Shown: positions 26,113 through 35,916, counted from the first letter of the stretch. The stretch: DNA of 64,000 nucleotides from Tolypothrix sp. PCC 7910 (GCF_011769525.1 NZ_CP050440.1:3039501-3103500); one strand, 5' to 3'. Notes: a model not told the origin generated them from the letters alone. Program-made: numbers and translations.

Positions 26113-28301
26113 AGCAGCTTAAAAAAAATCCAATTCCTGTAATTGCCGGCGCTGGACTATGTGCTTTCTTAGCTGGGGCAATGGTTTCAGCACCTCAGAT
26201 TGGAAAATCCCTAGGGCAATGGCTAAAGTACGGCAACGAGAAAACTGAGCAAATATCGGAAGCTAGCAAAGCGAAATCAGCCGTTTATCCTCTGGTATCC
26301 AAATCTCTACCAGAACGGGCGGCAAAATTAGCAGAAATAGCCGAGAATTCGCGTTCTCCAGACCGAGAACGGGCGCGTTATTTATTGGCAAGTGATTACA
26401 TTGAAAGAACCCAAGGGAAAAAAGCCCTAGTTTTACTACAAGGACTTGAGAAAGAGTATCCTATTCTCGCCCCTTATATATTACTGAAACAGGCACAAGC
26501 TCAAGATTTGCTGGGTGAAGATGGCAAAGCTTCAGATTTGCGGCAGAAAGTGTTGAAACAGTATCCCAAAACAGCAGCCGCAGTCAAAGCCATCTATTTA
26601 ATTGCTCAACCAAAACAACAGGATATTGCGATCGCGCAATTTCCTACCCATCCCTTAACCTGGGAAATTATTCGCAAACGCTTAGAAGCAAATCCCAACC
26701 AGCCACAATTGCAGCTAAAGTTAGCCCAATACGCAGCTGACCAACCTGGAACCGTAGGCGTGTTGGATGATTTAGCTAAGGAGTCAACTCTTAAACCAGA
26801 AGATTGGGAAATTATTGGTACAGCCTACTGGACAAACAATCAATTTGAGCAAGCTGCAAAAGCTTACGCCAAAGCACCCAAGACACCCCGCAGCCTTTAT
26901 CGTGCTGGACGTGGCTTGCAAGTAGCTGGTAAAGAGAAAGATAAAGCGATCGCAACTTATAAACAATTAGTACAACAATTCCCCGCAGCCCCAGAAAGTG
27001 GCACAGCCTTACTGCGGTTAGCAGAAATGGCGAAAAATAGTAAAGATGCCTTACCTTATCTTGACCAAGCGATCGCGAAATTTCCCAATGTCGCCAGTCA
27101 AGCAGTAGTAGAAAAAGCCAAAATCTACCAAACTCTCAAGGATAATAAATCAGCTGCCCAAGCCTGGCAATTACTGATTGGCAAATACGCAAATTCCGAT
27201 GAAGCGGCAGAATATCGCTGGAAAATCGCCCAAGAAAAGGCCAACGCTAAAGATTACGTAGGAGCGTGGCAATGGGCAGAACCAATTCCCACCAACAACC
27301 CTACCAGTATTTTGGCTCCTAGAGCAGGTTTTTGGGTTGGTAAATGGGCAAATCAGTTAGGGAAACAGCAAGAAGCGAAAACCGCTTATGAATATGTCAT
27401 TAGCAAGTTTCCTTACTCATATTATGCTTGGCGATCGGCAGCAGTCTTAGGGCTAAATGTCGGTAACTTTAATACCGTAAGGCAAATGCAGCCCGAAGTC
27501 GTCCCACCCCAGCGTCCCGTCCCCCCAGCCGGTTCTGACACCTTCAAAGAATTGTATTTGCTAGGACAAGATAGAGATGCTTGGTTGCAATGGGAAACCG
27601 AATTTGTCAATAAAGACCAACCCACAGTAGCCGAACAATTTACTGAAGGCTTAATGCAACTGGCCAGAGGCGAAAATAAATTAGGAATTGATACGATTTC
27701 TAAATTAGAAGACCGAGAAATTCCCGAAGAAAAAGCCGAATATCAAACTCTTAGCCAACAGATCACTTACTGGCAAGCCCGTTATCCCTTCCCCTATGTC
27801 CAAGAGATTGAAAAGTGGTCAAAAGAACGCCAAATCAACCCCTTGCTAGTAACTGCTTTGATCCGCCAAGAGTCGCGCTTTGAAGCCAACGCTAAATCCG
27901 TAGCCAACGCTATGGGCTTAATGCAGGTATTACCCTCCACAGCCCAATGGATCGCCCCACAAATCAAAGTTGATAGCAAAACCTTAAAACTAGAAGATCC
28001 CAACGACAATATCATGTTGGGGACTTGGTATTTGGATCATACCCATCAGCAATATAGCAACAACTCCCTGCTAGCGATCGCTAGTTACAACGCTGGCCCT
28101 GGTAACGTAGCCAAATGGCTGCAAACCCTCCCCACACAAGACCCCGATGAATTTGTCGAAAAAATCCCCTTCGACGAAACCCGAAATTACGTCCGTCAAG
28201 TCTTAGGCAACTACTGGAATTATTTACGACTATACAACCCAGAGGTTTCTGCCCTAGTCGCGCAATATTCCAGCGAACACCCCAAATTGCCCAGCAAGTG
28301 A
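26106..28301 (+). CDS. soluble-type lytic transglycosylase (Slt70-like)
   Basis: The 731-residue protein has an N-terminal membrane anchor or signal (residues 9-30). A long helical superhelix of TPR-like units spans about 50-540. The C-terminal catalytic domain carries ALIRQESRFE with catalytic Glu589, then GLMQVLPSTA and ASYNAGPGNV. It cleaves peptidoglycan glycan strands to anhydromuramyl products in the periplasm. The start at 26106 overlaps the small upstream ORF; no Shine-Dalgarno sequence is visible for it alone. Many HIP1 sites lie within the gene, so it is resident rather than recently acquired. Confidence 0.93.
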   Translation: MLKQLKKNPIPVIAGAGLCAFLAGAMVSAPQIGKSLGQWLKYGNEKTEQISEASKAKSAVYPLVSKSLPERAAKLAEIAENSRSPDRERARYLLASDYIERTQGKKALVLLQGLEKEYPILAPYILLKQAQAQDLLGEDGKASDLRQKVLKQYPKTAAAVKAIYLIAQPKQQDIAIAQFPTHPLTWEIIRKRLEANPNQPQLQLKLAQYAADQPGTVGVLDDLAKESTLKPEDWEIIGTAYWTNNQFEQAAKAYAKAPKTPRSLYRAGRGLQVAGKEKDKAIATYKQLVQQFPAAPESGTALLRLAEMAKNSKDALPYLDQAIAKFPNVASQAVVEKAKIYQTLKDNKSAAQAWQLLIGKYANSDEAAEYRWKIAQEKANAKDYVGAWQWAEPIPTNNPTSILAPRAGFWVGKWANQLGKQQEAKTAYEYVISKFPYSYYAWRSAAVLGLNVGNFNTVRQMQPEVVPPQRPVPPAGSDTFKELYLLGQDRDAWLQWETEFVNKDQPTVAEQFTEGLMQLARGENKLGIDTISKLEDREIPEEKAEYQTLSQQITYWQARYPFPYVQEIEKWSKERQINPLLVTALIRQESRFEANAKSVANAMGLMQVLPSTAQWIAPQIKVDSKTLKLEDPNDNIMLGTWYLDHTHQQYSNNSLLAIASYNAGPGNVAKWLQTLPTQDPDEFVEKIPFDETRNYVRQVLGNYWNYLRLYNPEVSALVAQYSSEHPKLPSK

Positions 28302-28303
28302 TG

Positions 28304-28445
28304 GGGATTGGGGACTGGGGAAAAGGTAAAAAGGAAAAAAGGGAAAAGGGGGATGAGGAAGCAGTGAAGAAATATCTATTACCAATTACCCATTCCCAAT
28401 TACCCATTCCCAATGTCCAATGCCCAATGCCCCATGCCCCAGTAA
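28304..28445. repeat. STRR-rich spacer before tatC
   Basis: G-rich units (GGGGATT, GGGGACT) and then CCCATTC/CCCAATG heptamer series on the same strand fill nearly the whole spacer. The two blocks are roughly complementary and could pair. Confidence 0.6.
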
Positions 28446-28478
28446 AATAGTTAGCAAATGTTGCCTAATTGCTGAACC

Positions 28479-29315
28479 ATGTCGCCACAAAATTTAGACA
28501 CAGAAACTCAGTCCGATTTACCGGAAGAATACCCAGAGATATCTGCTGCTACTCCATCTGATATTGACGTAGAAGTAGATAGCGGTTCTGAGGCTGATCC
28601 GCTTGATGACTTACCTGGTGAAGTTGAAATGTCCTTTTTCGACCATCTAGAGGAGTTACGCCAGCGGATTTTCTACGCGCTAATTGCTGTAGCAGTAGGT
28701 ATTGTTGGCTGTTTCTTAAACGTCAGGCCGATTGTTCAGCTATTAGAAGTCCCAGCAAAGGGAGTAAAATTTCTCCAACTCGCGCCTGGGGAATATTTCT
28801 TTGTTTCTCTGAAAGTCGCAGCTTACAGCGGCTTAGTACTTTCTACCCCTTTCATTCTTTACCAAATTATCCAGTTCGTTCTACCTGGTTTAACTCGTCG
28901 TGAACGTCGCTTATTAGCACCTGTAGTTTTAGGTTCAAGCGTGCTATTTGTGGCAGGGTTAGTATTTGCCTATTTTCTCCTGATCCCTGCTGCTTTGAAT
29001 TTCTTCATCACCTACGGTGCAGATGTAGTAGAACAACTTTGGTCAATTGAAAAGTATTTTGAATTTGTTTTATTACTACTATTTAGCACAGGTTTAGCAT
29101 TTCAAATTCCTGTTATTCAACTATTACTTGGTGCTTTAGGAATTGTTTCTTCTAAACAAATGTTTTCTGGTTGGCGTTACGTAATTATGGGTGCAGTAGT
29201 TTTAGGTGCTGTCCTTACACCTTCTACTGACCCTCTCACCCAAAGTTTGCTAGCTGGCGCAGTTCTAGGGCTTTATTTTGGTGGGATTGGGTTAGTGAAG
29301 GTAATAGGGAAGTGA
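28479..29315 (+). CDS. tatC: Sec-independent protein translocase TatC
   Basis: The 278-residue protein has an unusually acidic N-terminal extension of about 48 residues. The conserved [14 protein letters not shown] follows, the cytoplasmic start of TatC that contacts twin-arginine signals. Six hydrophobic segments follow. GEYFF lies near residue 105 and the terminal motif [10 protein letters not shown] near 253. It forms the receptor core of the Tat translocase in the plasma or thylakoid membrane. The tatA/B genes are not in this window. No strong Shine-Dalgarno sequence precedes the ATG. Confidence 0.96.
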   Translation: MSPQNLDTETQSDLPEEYPEISAATPSDIDVEVDSGSEADPLDDLPGEVEMSFFDHLEELRQRIFYALIAVAVGIVGCFLNVRPIVQLLEVPAKGVKFLQLAPGEYFFVSLKVAAYSGLVLSTPFILYQIIQFVLPGLTRRERRLLAPVVLGSSVLFVAGLVFAYFLLIPAALNFFITYGADVVEQLWSIEKYFEFVLLLLFSTGLAFQIPVIQLLLGALGIVSSKQMFSGWRYVIMGAVVLGAVLTPSTDPLTQSLLAGAVLGLYFGGIGLVKVIGK

Positions 29316-29325
29316 TTAGGGAATG

Positions 29326-29400
29326 GTGCATAGGGCATAGGGCATAGGGCATAGGGTATGGGGCATTGGAACTTGACAAATGACAAATGACCAATGACAA
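29326..29400. repeat. STRR array (GGGCATA then TGACAAA) running into a start codon
   Basis: GGGCATA units are followed by TGACAAA/TGACCAA units that continue directly into the first codons of the gene at 29401. The start codon of that gene is therefore part of the repeat. Confidence 0.8.
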
Positions 29401-29751
29401 ATGACAAATGACAAACCTAAACAAATTACCTATGACGACTTTGAAAAAGTCGAAATTCGTGTTGGTAAAGTTATTCAAGTAGCAGATTTTCCCGCAGCAC
29501 GAAAACCTGCTTATAAACTTTGGATAGACTTTGGAGATTTGGGCATTAAAAAATCTAGTGCCCAAATTACTAAACTTTACCAACCAGAGAATTTACTCAA
29601 CAAATTAATATTAGCTGTAACTAACTTTCCACCTCGCCAAATCGCAGATTTTATGTCTGAGGTTTTGGTATTAGGCGTAGTTCTTGATGATGGCGAAGTA
29701 GTTTTAATTCAGCCAGATAGAGATGTAATTTTAGGTAAAAGAATTCTATAA
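29401..29751 (+). CDS. CsaA-like tRNA-binding-domain protein
   Basis: The 116-residue protein is one tRNA-binding (OB-fold) domain of the CsaA type. It has FEKVEIRVGKVI near residue 13, KPAYKLWIDFG, KKSSAQIT near 50, NFPPRQIADFMSEVL near 80 and IQPDRDV near the end. CsaA proteins are dimeric, have been described as secretion-related chaperones, and bind tRNA in vitro. Location just after tatC is suggestive but may be chance. The N-terminal MTNDK comes from the TGACAAA repeat; the ATG at 29401 is the only good start, because the next ATG seven bases on is out of frame. Confidence 0.88.
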   Translation: MTNDKPKQITYDDFEKVEIRVGKVIQVADFPAARKPAYKLWIDFGDLGIKKSSAQITKLYQPENLLNKLILAVTNFPPRQIADFMSEVLVLGVVLDDGEVVLIQPDRDVILGKRIL

Positions 29752-29788
29752 GCTGTCACGCCCCTACCTTTTTACAAATTATGCAACT

Positions 29789-30664
29789 CTAACGCAAAAT
29801 TTGGTCAATCATCCGGTTGGCTTGAGAACCATAACCGCCGCCAAATAAATTGAAGTGATTAATAATGTGATAGAGGTTATAGAGGGTTTTTCTCTGCTCA
29901 TAACCTGCATCTAAAGGAAAGACTTCGTTATAACCTTGATAAAAAGCGGCTGGGAAACCACCAAATAATTCTGTCATAGCGATATCAACTTCGCGATCGC
30001 CAAAATAAGTTGCAGGATCAAATATCACTGGTTCTCCCGAAACCGTACACCCAGCGTTTCCTCCCCATAAATCGCCATGTACTAAGGCGGGTTCCACCTG
30101 ATGATCTGCCAATAATTCGGGAATAGCAGCTAATAACTTCTCTTGCTTGGGAAAACTCCCGCCTCGTCGCCTCGCTAATTGAAATTGATAACCCAAGCGA
30201 TGTTTCCCATAAAATTCTGCCCAATCTGCTGTCCATGTGTTGATTTGGGGCGTAGAACCAATCGTATTGTTTATTTTCCAACCAAAACCTTGAGCGCTAG
30301 TTGCTTTATGCATTGCTGCTAGCTTCCGCCCCATTTCTTGCCAGGATTGTGTATTACCTCCGCCCATTTCCAGCCAATCCAACACAATGTAGCCAGAATT
30401 GCCAGCAGTACCCCAGCACAAGGGTTTTGGAACGCGAATACTAGCCGTATTCAGCATTTCCTCTAACCCCAGCGCCTCAGCCTCAAACATGGCAACTTGA
30501 GATGCTTGATTTAGCTTCACAAAGTAAGTGCGTTCATCATCAGAGACAGCATAGCCTTGGTTAATACACCCACCACTCACAGAACGCTTTTGCTGACTCT
30601 GAAATTTTTCACCAGTTACCCTGCTAATATGGGCATCAATTTCTGTCCACATTGTGTTTGTCAT
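29789..30664 (-). CDS. fructosamine/ketosamine-3-kinase family protein
   Basis: The 291-residue protein has the aminoglycoside-phosphotransferase-like kinase fold of the FN3K family. It shows GGCINQGY near residue 30 as the nucleotide loop, YFVKLN with the ATP-binding Lys, the catalytic HGDLWGGNAG near 196, and a metal-binding DPATYFGDREVDIAM segment. The family phosphorylates ketosamines on glycated proteins, causing deglycation. The start at 30664 lies in a TGACAAA-type repeat; Met5 (30652) is an alternative. It is convergent with the CsaA-like gene, with only 37 bp between stops. Confidence 0.93.
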   Translation of the reverse strand: MTNTMWTEIDAHISRVTGEKFQSQQKRSVSGGCINQGYAVSDDERTYFVKLNQASQVAMFEAEALGLEEMLNTASIRVPKPLCWGTAGNSGYIVLDWLEMGGGNTQSWQEMGRKLAAMHKATSAQGFGWKINNTIGSTPQINTWTADWAEFYGKHRLGYQFQLARRRGGSFPKQEKLLAAIPELLADHQVEPALVHGDLWGGNAGCTVSGEPVIFDPATYFGDREVDIAMTELFGGFPAAFYQGYNEVFPLDAGYEQRKTLYNLYHIINHFNLFGGGYGSQANRMIDQILR

Positions 30665-30750
30665 TTGTTATTTGTCAGTTGTCATTAGTCATTTGTCATT
30701 TGTTGTTTGGGGTTTGGTAATTGGTAATTGGTAATGGGTAATTGGTTTTT
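30662..30750. repeat. STRR array overlapping the kinase start codon
   Basis: On the minus strand, TGACAAA-type units run into the ATG of the fructosamine kinase gene. Further from the gene they change to AATTACC-type units. Another CCCCATG block follows at 30788-30812. Confidence 0.75.
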
Positions 30751-30814
30751 GTTATTTCCCCTTATCTCCCTCATCTCCCTCATCCCCAATGCCCCATGCC
30801 CCATGCCCCATGCC

Positions 30815-32098
30815 CTATACTGGCTTGATGACAACTACACCATACGCATCGGGAGAAAGGTATTGTTGTGCTGCTTGCATTAAGTCGGTGGCTTCTTGGG
30901 CTTGAATGTTTGCGGGGTAGTTAAAGGCTGGTTCTAGATTTCCTAACATGGATTGATAATAACCATACAAGCCAGCGCGATCGCTTGGTGTTTCATTACC
31001 AAAAATAAATCGGTTGGCTACACGTCGGCGTACACGGGCAATTTCTGATTCTTTAACTAGTTCTGTGTGTAAAAGGCGGATATGTTGTGCGATCGCTTCT
31101 TCTACTGCTTGTAAGTTTTCTACTGCACACTTAGCGGAAATATAAAATGTGCCTTGCAGTTGATTACTCATATTACTGACAGAAATCGAAGACACTAAAT
31201 GCCGTTCTTCTCGTAAATCCTGCACTAGCCTTGAGGTGCGTCCGTGGGCTAAAACTCCCGCTAAAACATCGAGTGCATAAGTTTCATCGATATATTGCAA
31301 CCCTGGCACTCGCCATACCATTACTAGCCTGGCTTGCTGGAGGCTTTCATCAATAAATTCTTGACGAACAATTTCTGTAAACGCAGGTTCGGGAAGCTGT
31401 GGTGTGTGGTAAGCAGGAAGTGGTGCATTTTTGTTACTAGTAGCCTCAGCAATTCCTTGGGCAACAATATTAATTAATTCTGCTGTCGGTAAATTTCCGA
31501 CAGCCACAGCCGTAATCGACTGGGGTTGATACATACTCCCGTGGAAATCCCGCATCTGCTGGGGTTGAAGTTGGGAAATCACCGATTCTGGCCCCAACAC
31601 TGGACGGCGATAAGGTAACCGTTCAAACGCCATTTCCATCGACCGCCGAAAAGTCCGCCGTTGGGGATTATCTTCCGAACGCCGAATTTCTTCTAGTACT
31701 ACCAAGCGTTCCCGTTCAAAAGCATCATCATTAATACTGGGATTTAATACTACATCTATTTGCAGCGGCGCAAGTTCGGCAAAATCTTTGGGAGCAGTAG
31801 TTATGTAGTAATGAGTGTAATCTTGACTAGTAGCCGCATTAGTAACGGCTCCCCGTTCTTCAATGCGACGTTCAAACTCGCCACTAGCTAGGCGTTCTGT
31901 GCCTTTAAAAATCATGTGCTCTAAGAAGTGAGCCATGCCGTTAATGGTATCCGATTCTACCGCCGAGCCAACCTTAATCCACAAACTTAAGTTAACGGCT
32001 TCAATCGGCATTTGCTCCACTACTATTGTTAAACCGTTGGGTAGCTGGTGTAGCGTGGGAGCATTGAGACGAGGAAATTTTACCAGGGTTGAGGTCAT
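30815..32098 (-). CDS. M16-family zinc peptidase (processing-peptidase-like)
   Basis: The 427-residue protein carries the inverted zinc motif HFLEH (His57, Glu60, His61) and a distal Glu in VVLEEIRRSEDNPQ, so it is the catalytically competent kind. The second, inactive half-domain (R/Y-type region) follows, as in mitochondrial processing peptidase beta and bacterial PqqL/YmxG-like enzymes. There is no signal peptide. In many cyanobacteria two M16 genes occur together, but only one is here. It starts within about 280 bp of a divergent hypothetical gene. Confidence 0.93.
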   Translation of the reverse strand: MTSTLVKFPRLNAPTLHQLPNGLTIVVEQMPIEAVNLSLWIKVGSAVESDTINGMAHFLEHMIFKGTERLASGEFERRIEERGAVTNAATSQDYTHYYITTAPKDFAELAPLQIDVVLNPSINDDAFERERLVVLEEIRRSEDNPQRRTFRRSMEMAFERLPYRRPVLGPESVISQLQPQQMRDFHGSMYQPQSITAVAVGNLPTAELINIVAQGIAEATSNKNAPLPAYHTPQLPEPAFTEIVRQEFIDESLQQARLVMVWRVPGLQYIDETYALDVLAGVLAHGRTSRLVQDLREERHLVSSISVSNMSNQLQGTFYISAKCAVENLQAVEEAIAQHIRLLHTELVKESEIARVRRRVANRFIFGNETPSDRAGLYGYYQSMLGNLEPAFNYPANIQAQEATDLMQAAQQYLSPDAYGVVVIKPV

Positions 32099-32375
32099 TG
32101 CTAGTAGTGAGTGGTGAAGAGGACAGAGAGAAAGCTTTCTTACTTCTCTATCTTATCTAGGAAGGAAGAAGGATAAAGGATGAAGTCTGAAGTAAGAATC
32201 TCTACAAACTGAACTTTTTTACAAGACGCTACTGCCTAGCTTGCTTCCCCATAAGGGTATGTCGCGTTACCTTTACGCTGCTAATAAGCGAAAAAATAAA
32301 ATTTTTCCTTATTCATCACCCATTTTTTGGTTAGTGAGTTAATTTTATACTTCATCCTTTATCCTTCCCAAACAA

Positions 32376-32798
32376 ATGGCACATTACTGGAATCCTAAAT
32401 TTATCGCTTTATACATTCTCTTCATGGTGATTTTGAATTTTATGTTTCGCGTTGACTGGAATGATTTGGCGAAACTATACCGCACTGAGGAACCACCACC
32501 AGCAAATATCTCGCGATTTGAGCATGGTCATGTGGGTTTGGTGTATTACAAAGGAACTTTAAATGTTGGTGTTACTCCCCAAGGGCTGTATTTGAGTATT
32601 GTTGCGGTGTTTAGGTTTGGGCTTCCAGCGTTGTTGATTCCTTGGGGTGCGATTAGGAGAATTGAGCCGGCTAATCAATTATTTGTGCAACGGTTTCGTT
32701 TGTATCTCGCTAAGCCAGATGTGAAGATTATTCTGAGGAAAGAGGCTTTGGAGCCAGCGAGAAAATATTTAGCTGCACAGGGTATTGAGTGGATTTAG
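32376..32798 (+). CDS. hypothetical membrane-associated protein, 140 aa
   Basis: I do not recognise a named family. The N-terminus has one hydrophobic helix (residues 9-24, LYILFMVILNFMF). A second hydrophobic stretch follows at about 73-92 (LSIVAVFRFGLPALLIPWGAI), and the C-terminus is basic and soluble. It could be a PH-like or membrane-peripheral domain, but that is a guess. Its stop overlaps the 3' end of the NACHT gene by four bases in convergent orientation. Confidence 0.7.
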   Translation: MAHYWNPKFIALYILFMVILNFMFRVDWNDLAKLYRTEEPPPANISRFEHGHVGLVYYKGTLNVGVTPQGLYLSIVAVFRFGLPALLIPWGAIRRIEPANQLFVQRFRLYLAKPDVKIILRKEALEPARKYLAAQGIEWI

Positions 32799-35695
32799 AT
32801 TTTGCCTTCCAGAATGGTATCGCGAACATTTGCGCCTTGAAGATTTGCCTGTTGACGATTTGCTGCTCTTAGATCTGCTCCTTTAAGATTTGCTGCTCTT
32901 AGATCTGCTCCTTTAAGATTTGCTGCTTTAAGATTCGCCCTTTGAAGATTCGCTCTGAAAAGATTAGCACCTTCAAGGTTTGCGCCCTCAAGATTAGCCT
33001 CTACAAGATTAGCCTCTACAAGATTGGCTCCTACAAGATTCGCACCTACAAGGTTTGTCTCGACAAGATTCGCCCGTTCCAGATTTGCACCATTAAGATT
33101 TACCCCCTCAAGATTAGCTCCTAAAAGATTCGATCTAACAAGATTTGCCTTAAAAAGATTTGCCTTAAAAAGATTTACTTTGAAAAGATTCGCCCATTGA
33201 AGATTCACCCCTTCCAAATCTGTTCTGACAAGATTTGCTTGTTCAAAATTTGCTTTATAAAAATCTTGATATATGAGAATACAATTGTGCAAATCTAAAA
33301 AACTCAAATAATTTAAGCAGAAGACATCATTATCAAAATTAATTTTCTGCCAGCGCAATCTAGATATCCAAATAGCAAAATCTTTAAAATAGCTTTCTCT
33401 ATCTTCTGATGAATTTTTAATAATGGATAAGTGCCAATCAATATAAGAAAGATGGGTTGTTGTCCTAGCACAAGCATTTAATACAGCTAATAAAGCTGCT
33501 TCAGCATTACGTGCTTGCCGATTTGCTTGCTGAAAAGTGGGTAAATGTAATTTCTCCATTGGCATTCCATTTTTTAGCATATAACTTATCAGGTCACACA
33601 TTGTTCGCTGCCATTCAACAACATCAATCTGATATTTATCTTGCTGTAACCGAATTTCATCCACAATAAAGTTAAAAATATAATCATCGATAGCAGTTGA
33701 ACCACATAACTTTGCCCAGCGCTCTAAAGCTTGTAGCTTATTCCATCCATAATCTGAATCTTCTTGGTTAGCCTTTAACTGTTTATTGATGAGTTTTAAT
33801 TCCTGTACAATACGCCTTGCTGTTAAATACTCACCAAAGCTTTTGTGAGTAAATTCAAAAGTCTCTTCATTACGTTTTAAACCACGTTGACGGAAATAGA
33901 AAGCAGTTAAGAGACGAGTTAAGCTAGCTTTTTTATCTTGTTTAAATATATTTAATATTCGTTCTAGAAGATTACTGTCACAATTTTCTTCAATTTCTGA
34001 AACTGTAGTTACCCTAACATCTCCTCCATGCCAAGCAGCAACAGCAATGCTTTCTAGAATGCGAATAAAATCTTTTTCTTCAATACCTCTAATTACTGGA
34101 TTATCATTACCCCAACGTCGTTGATAAACCGCTGTGAGTAAATCTGCATAAATTTCATTGAGATTGCTATTAGCAGAAAATTTAACTGCACCGCGAACAA
34201 AACTCAAAGCAACTAAGTAATTTAATAACGGCTGGGAAGTAATTTCTTTCAAACGTCCCTCATCTAATTCGAGGGGTAAGCTGTCATATCCACGACCGCT
34301 TGCTTTACCGTATGTATGCCACCAAATTTGCCTTTGGTCTTGCTCTAATAAATATTGGTCATCAATATAATTATTCTGCTTTCTTTCTTCCTTATCTATA
34401 AAATAGGGAAGAACATGAAGAATTTGCTTATATTTACGAAAATCACTTTGATTTTTTTGAATAACTAATTCTCTTCCACTAATTAAAACCTGCAAACGAG
34501 TTTGAACATGATTAAATGTAGTGACTTGTCTTTGGACTTCACTCAAAAACTTTTGAGCAACTTCCTCACCCATCTTTCCCTGCATAGCTAATTCATCTAA
34601 ACCATCAAAAATTATTAGTAATTTTTCTACTTTGTTTTCTTTATCCAACGGATTGGGTGGTAAAGGGATATCGCGCAAGTCATTAATAAACTTGCCGATA
34701 CCATTTACTAAATCATCTTCTGGGTCAAATAGATGTAAGGGAATAAATAAAACGAAAATTTTGCCTATCTTTGCCTGTGAAGCTGCAAAAATTTTAGAGA
34801 ATGAAGATTTACCACTTCCTGGCCCGCCACTAATTACCCGGATAGCATCATTTTTATCAGCTTCGTCTAACCAAGTTTGTAGTTCTGCTTGTAAATCAAC
34901 AACAATTCGTTCTGTGTTTTTATCTTGTTTGTAATTCTGTCTTCCTCCAATCGCAAAATTATCATCATCTTCATCTACAATTTTGATTTCATAGTAAGCG
35001 CGGAGAGGAACATATACCTGTTCCAGAGTAAATGCTTCAGAAAACATTCGTTCATTAACTTGTTTTTGCAACCATATAGAGTAACGTTGCCAAGCTTGTT
35101 CTCTTTCACCTGCTTTAATAAATGGTGTATTTAGTTCATTTTGTAAAACTGTATATTTATCGCTATTCTTCTTCCATTCCTCAATGAGTGAATAGACAAA
35201 CTCTGTAGGAAGACGATTACTAATTGCTTCTGCATCTGCTGTCGTGGTGACAAATTCTGTTAACCACTGGCGAAAAGGTTCTTTGATAGCTGGAACAATA
35301 CCTAATTCTTCAGGATGAGCAAAAAAATTGCTGTCAATTGTTAATTCTGTGGCTTCTAAATTTTGGAGACAATTTTCTAAACGGTGTTTAACTATAGTCT
35401 CAATCTCATCATTATCAACTTTTTTGAGTAAATCCTGATTGTCATCTACTAAACTAGCCATTGCTTGAATTAAAGAACGAAAAATTAACAGCCAAGCTAT
35501 TTCTCCCGGTTCTTTAGCCAAGCCAACAGCAGCACCCATCTCTACCAAATTTTCGGGGACGTTGCTCACATTACCAGTCAACCCGTTCACTACAGCTTTG
35601 GTTAGTGCTGTAAAACCATTCCCGAAGTTAACATTAAGACGCTTGCTGAAAACGGAAACAGGCTGCTTGATGAGAATTCCAGGTTTAATGCTCAT
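32795..35695 (-). CDS. NACHT-domain NTPase with C-terminal pentapeptide repeats (NLR-like)
   Basis: The 966-residue protein has three parts. Residues 1-280 form a helical N-terminal region I cannot assign. Residues 285-600 form a NACHT STAND NTPase: Walker A GGPGSGKSS with Lys296, and Walker B LLIIFDGLDEL with Asp364 and Asp367. A winged-helix/helical arm with FTHKSFGEYLTAR follows. Residues 812-966 are about 30 pentapeptides of the A(N/D)LXX type, predicted to fold as a right-handed quadrilateral beta-helix. Bacterial NACHT proteins are known in antiphage defence and as signalling switches. The repeats take the place where LRR, TPR or WD40 sensors usually sit. Ligand and effector are unknown. 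Confidence 0.9.
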   Translation of the reverse strand: MSIKPGILIKQPVSVFSKRLNVNFGNGFTALTKAVVNGLTGNVSNVPENLVEMGAAVGLAKEPGEIAWLLIFRSLIQAMASLVDDNQDLLKKVDNDEIETIVKHRLENCLQNLEATELTIDSNFFAHPEELGIVPAIKEPFRQWLTEFVTTTADAEAISNRLPTEFVYSLIEEWKKNSDKYTVLQNELNTPFIKAGEREQAWQRYSIWLQKQVNERMFSEAFTLEQVYVPLRAYYEIKIVDEDDDNFAIGGRQNYKQDKNTERIVVDLQAELQTWLDEADKNDAIRVISGGPGSGKSSFSKIFAASQAKIGKIFVLFIPLHLFDPEDDLVNGIGKFINDLRDIPLPPNPLDKENKVEKLLIIFDGLDELAMQGKMGEEVAQKFLSEVQRQVTTFNHVQTRLQVLISGRELVIQKNQSDFRKYKQILHVLPYFIDKEERKQNNYIDDQYLLEQDQRQIWWHTYGKASGRGYDSLPLELDEGRLKEITSQPLLNYLVALSFVRGAVKFSANSNLNEIYADLLTAVYQRRWGNDNPVIRGIEEKDFIRILESIAVAAWHGGDVRVTTVSEIEENCDSNLLERILNIFKQDKKASLTRLLTAFYFRQRGLKRNEETFEFTHKSFGEYLTARRIVQELKLINKQLKANQEDSDYGWNKLQALERWAKLCGSTAIDDYIFNFIVDEIRLQQDKYQIDVVEWQRTMCDLISYMLKNGMPMEKLHLPTFQQANRQARNAEAALLAVLNACARTTTHLSYIDWHLSIIKNSSEDRESYFKDFAIWISRLRWQKINFDNDVFCLNYLSFLDLHNCILIYQDFYKANFEQANLVRTDLEGVNLQWANLFKVNLFKANLFKANLVRSNLLGANLEGVNLNGANLERANLVETNLVGANLVGANLVEANLVEANLEGANLEGANLFRANLQRANLKAANLKGADLRAANLKGADLRAANRQQANLQGANVRDTILEGKI
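32806..33260 (-). repeat. 15-bp coding repeats of the pentapeptide domain, with a 30-bp tandem duplication
   Basis: The pentapeptide region is visible at the DNA level as a 15-bp period. Within it a 30-bp unit is repeated exactly in tandem between about 32868 and 32930 (units containing TTAGATCTGCTCCTTTAAGA). This points to recent slippage that changed the number of coils. Confidence 0.75.
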
Positions 35696-35772
35696 AGCTG
35701 TTGTATTTTGTTGGTAGATATGGGTAGCTCATACCAATTCCCAAAAATTCTGATACATATAGCGTCTTTGTA

Positions 35773-35794
35773 GGGGTTTAGCGCTGCTAACCCC
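35773..35794. repeat. short hairpin repeat upstream of the NACHT gene
   Basis: GGGGTTTAGC and GCTAACCCC form a stem with one bulged base. It lies about 80 bp before the NACHT start and resembles a dispersed TAGGGGTT hairpin family known to me from Nostoc-type genomes. It may also affect the NACHT promoter. Confidence 0.4.
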
Positions 35795-35916
35795 TCACCC
35801 ATGTATAGGAATCAGGATTAAAGTGAAACGGTATAAGATATTTAGACGATATTTGCTAGTAATTGTACGCAAATTCACTTTTAAATAGTGTTATTGATAC
35901 TAAAAAGCCTCAATTT

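Noticed and set aside
28302-28478. STRR-rich spacer considered as a CRISPR array
   Set aside because: Units are seven bases, contiguous and without spacers.
29236-29583. Minus-strand ORF across the end of tatC and the start of the CsaA-like gene
   Set aside because: Antisense to two well-supported genes and built partly from STRR sequence.
32806-33260. Periodic 15-bp pattern considered as a CRISPR array or satellite
   Set aside because: It is in frame and encodes pentapeptide repeats of the NACHT protein.
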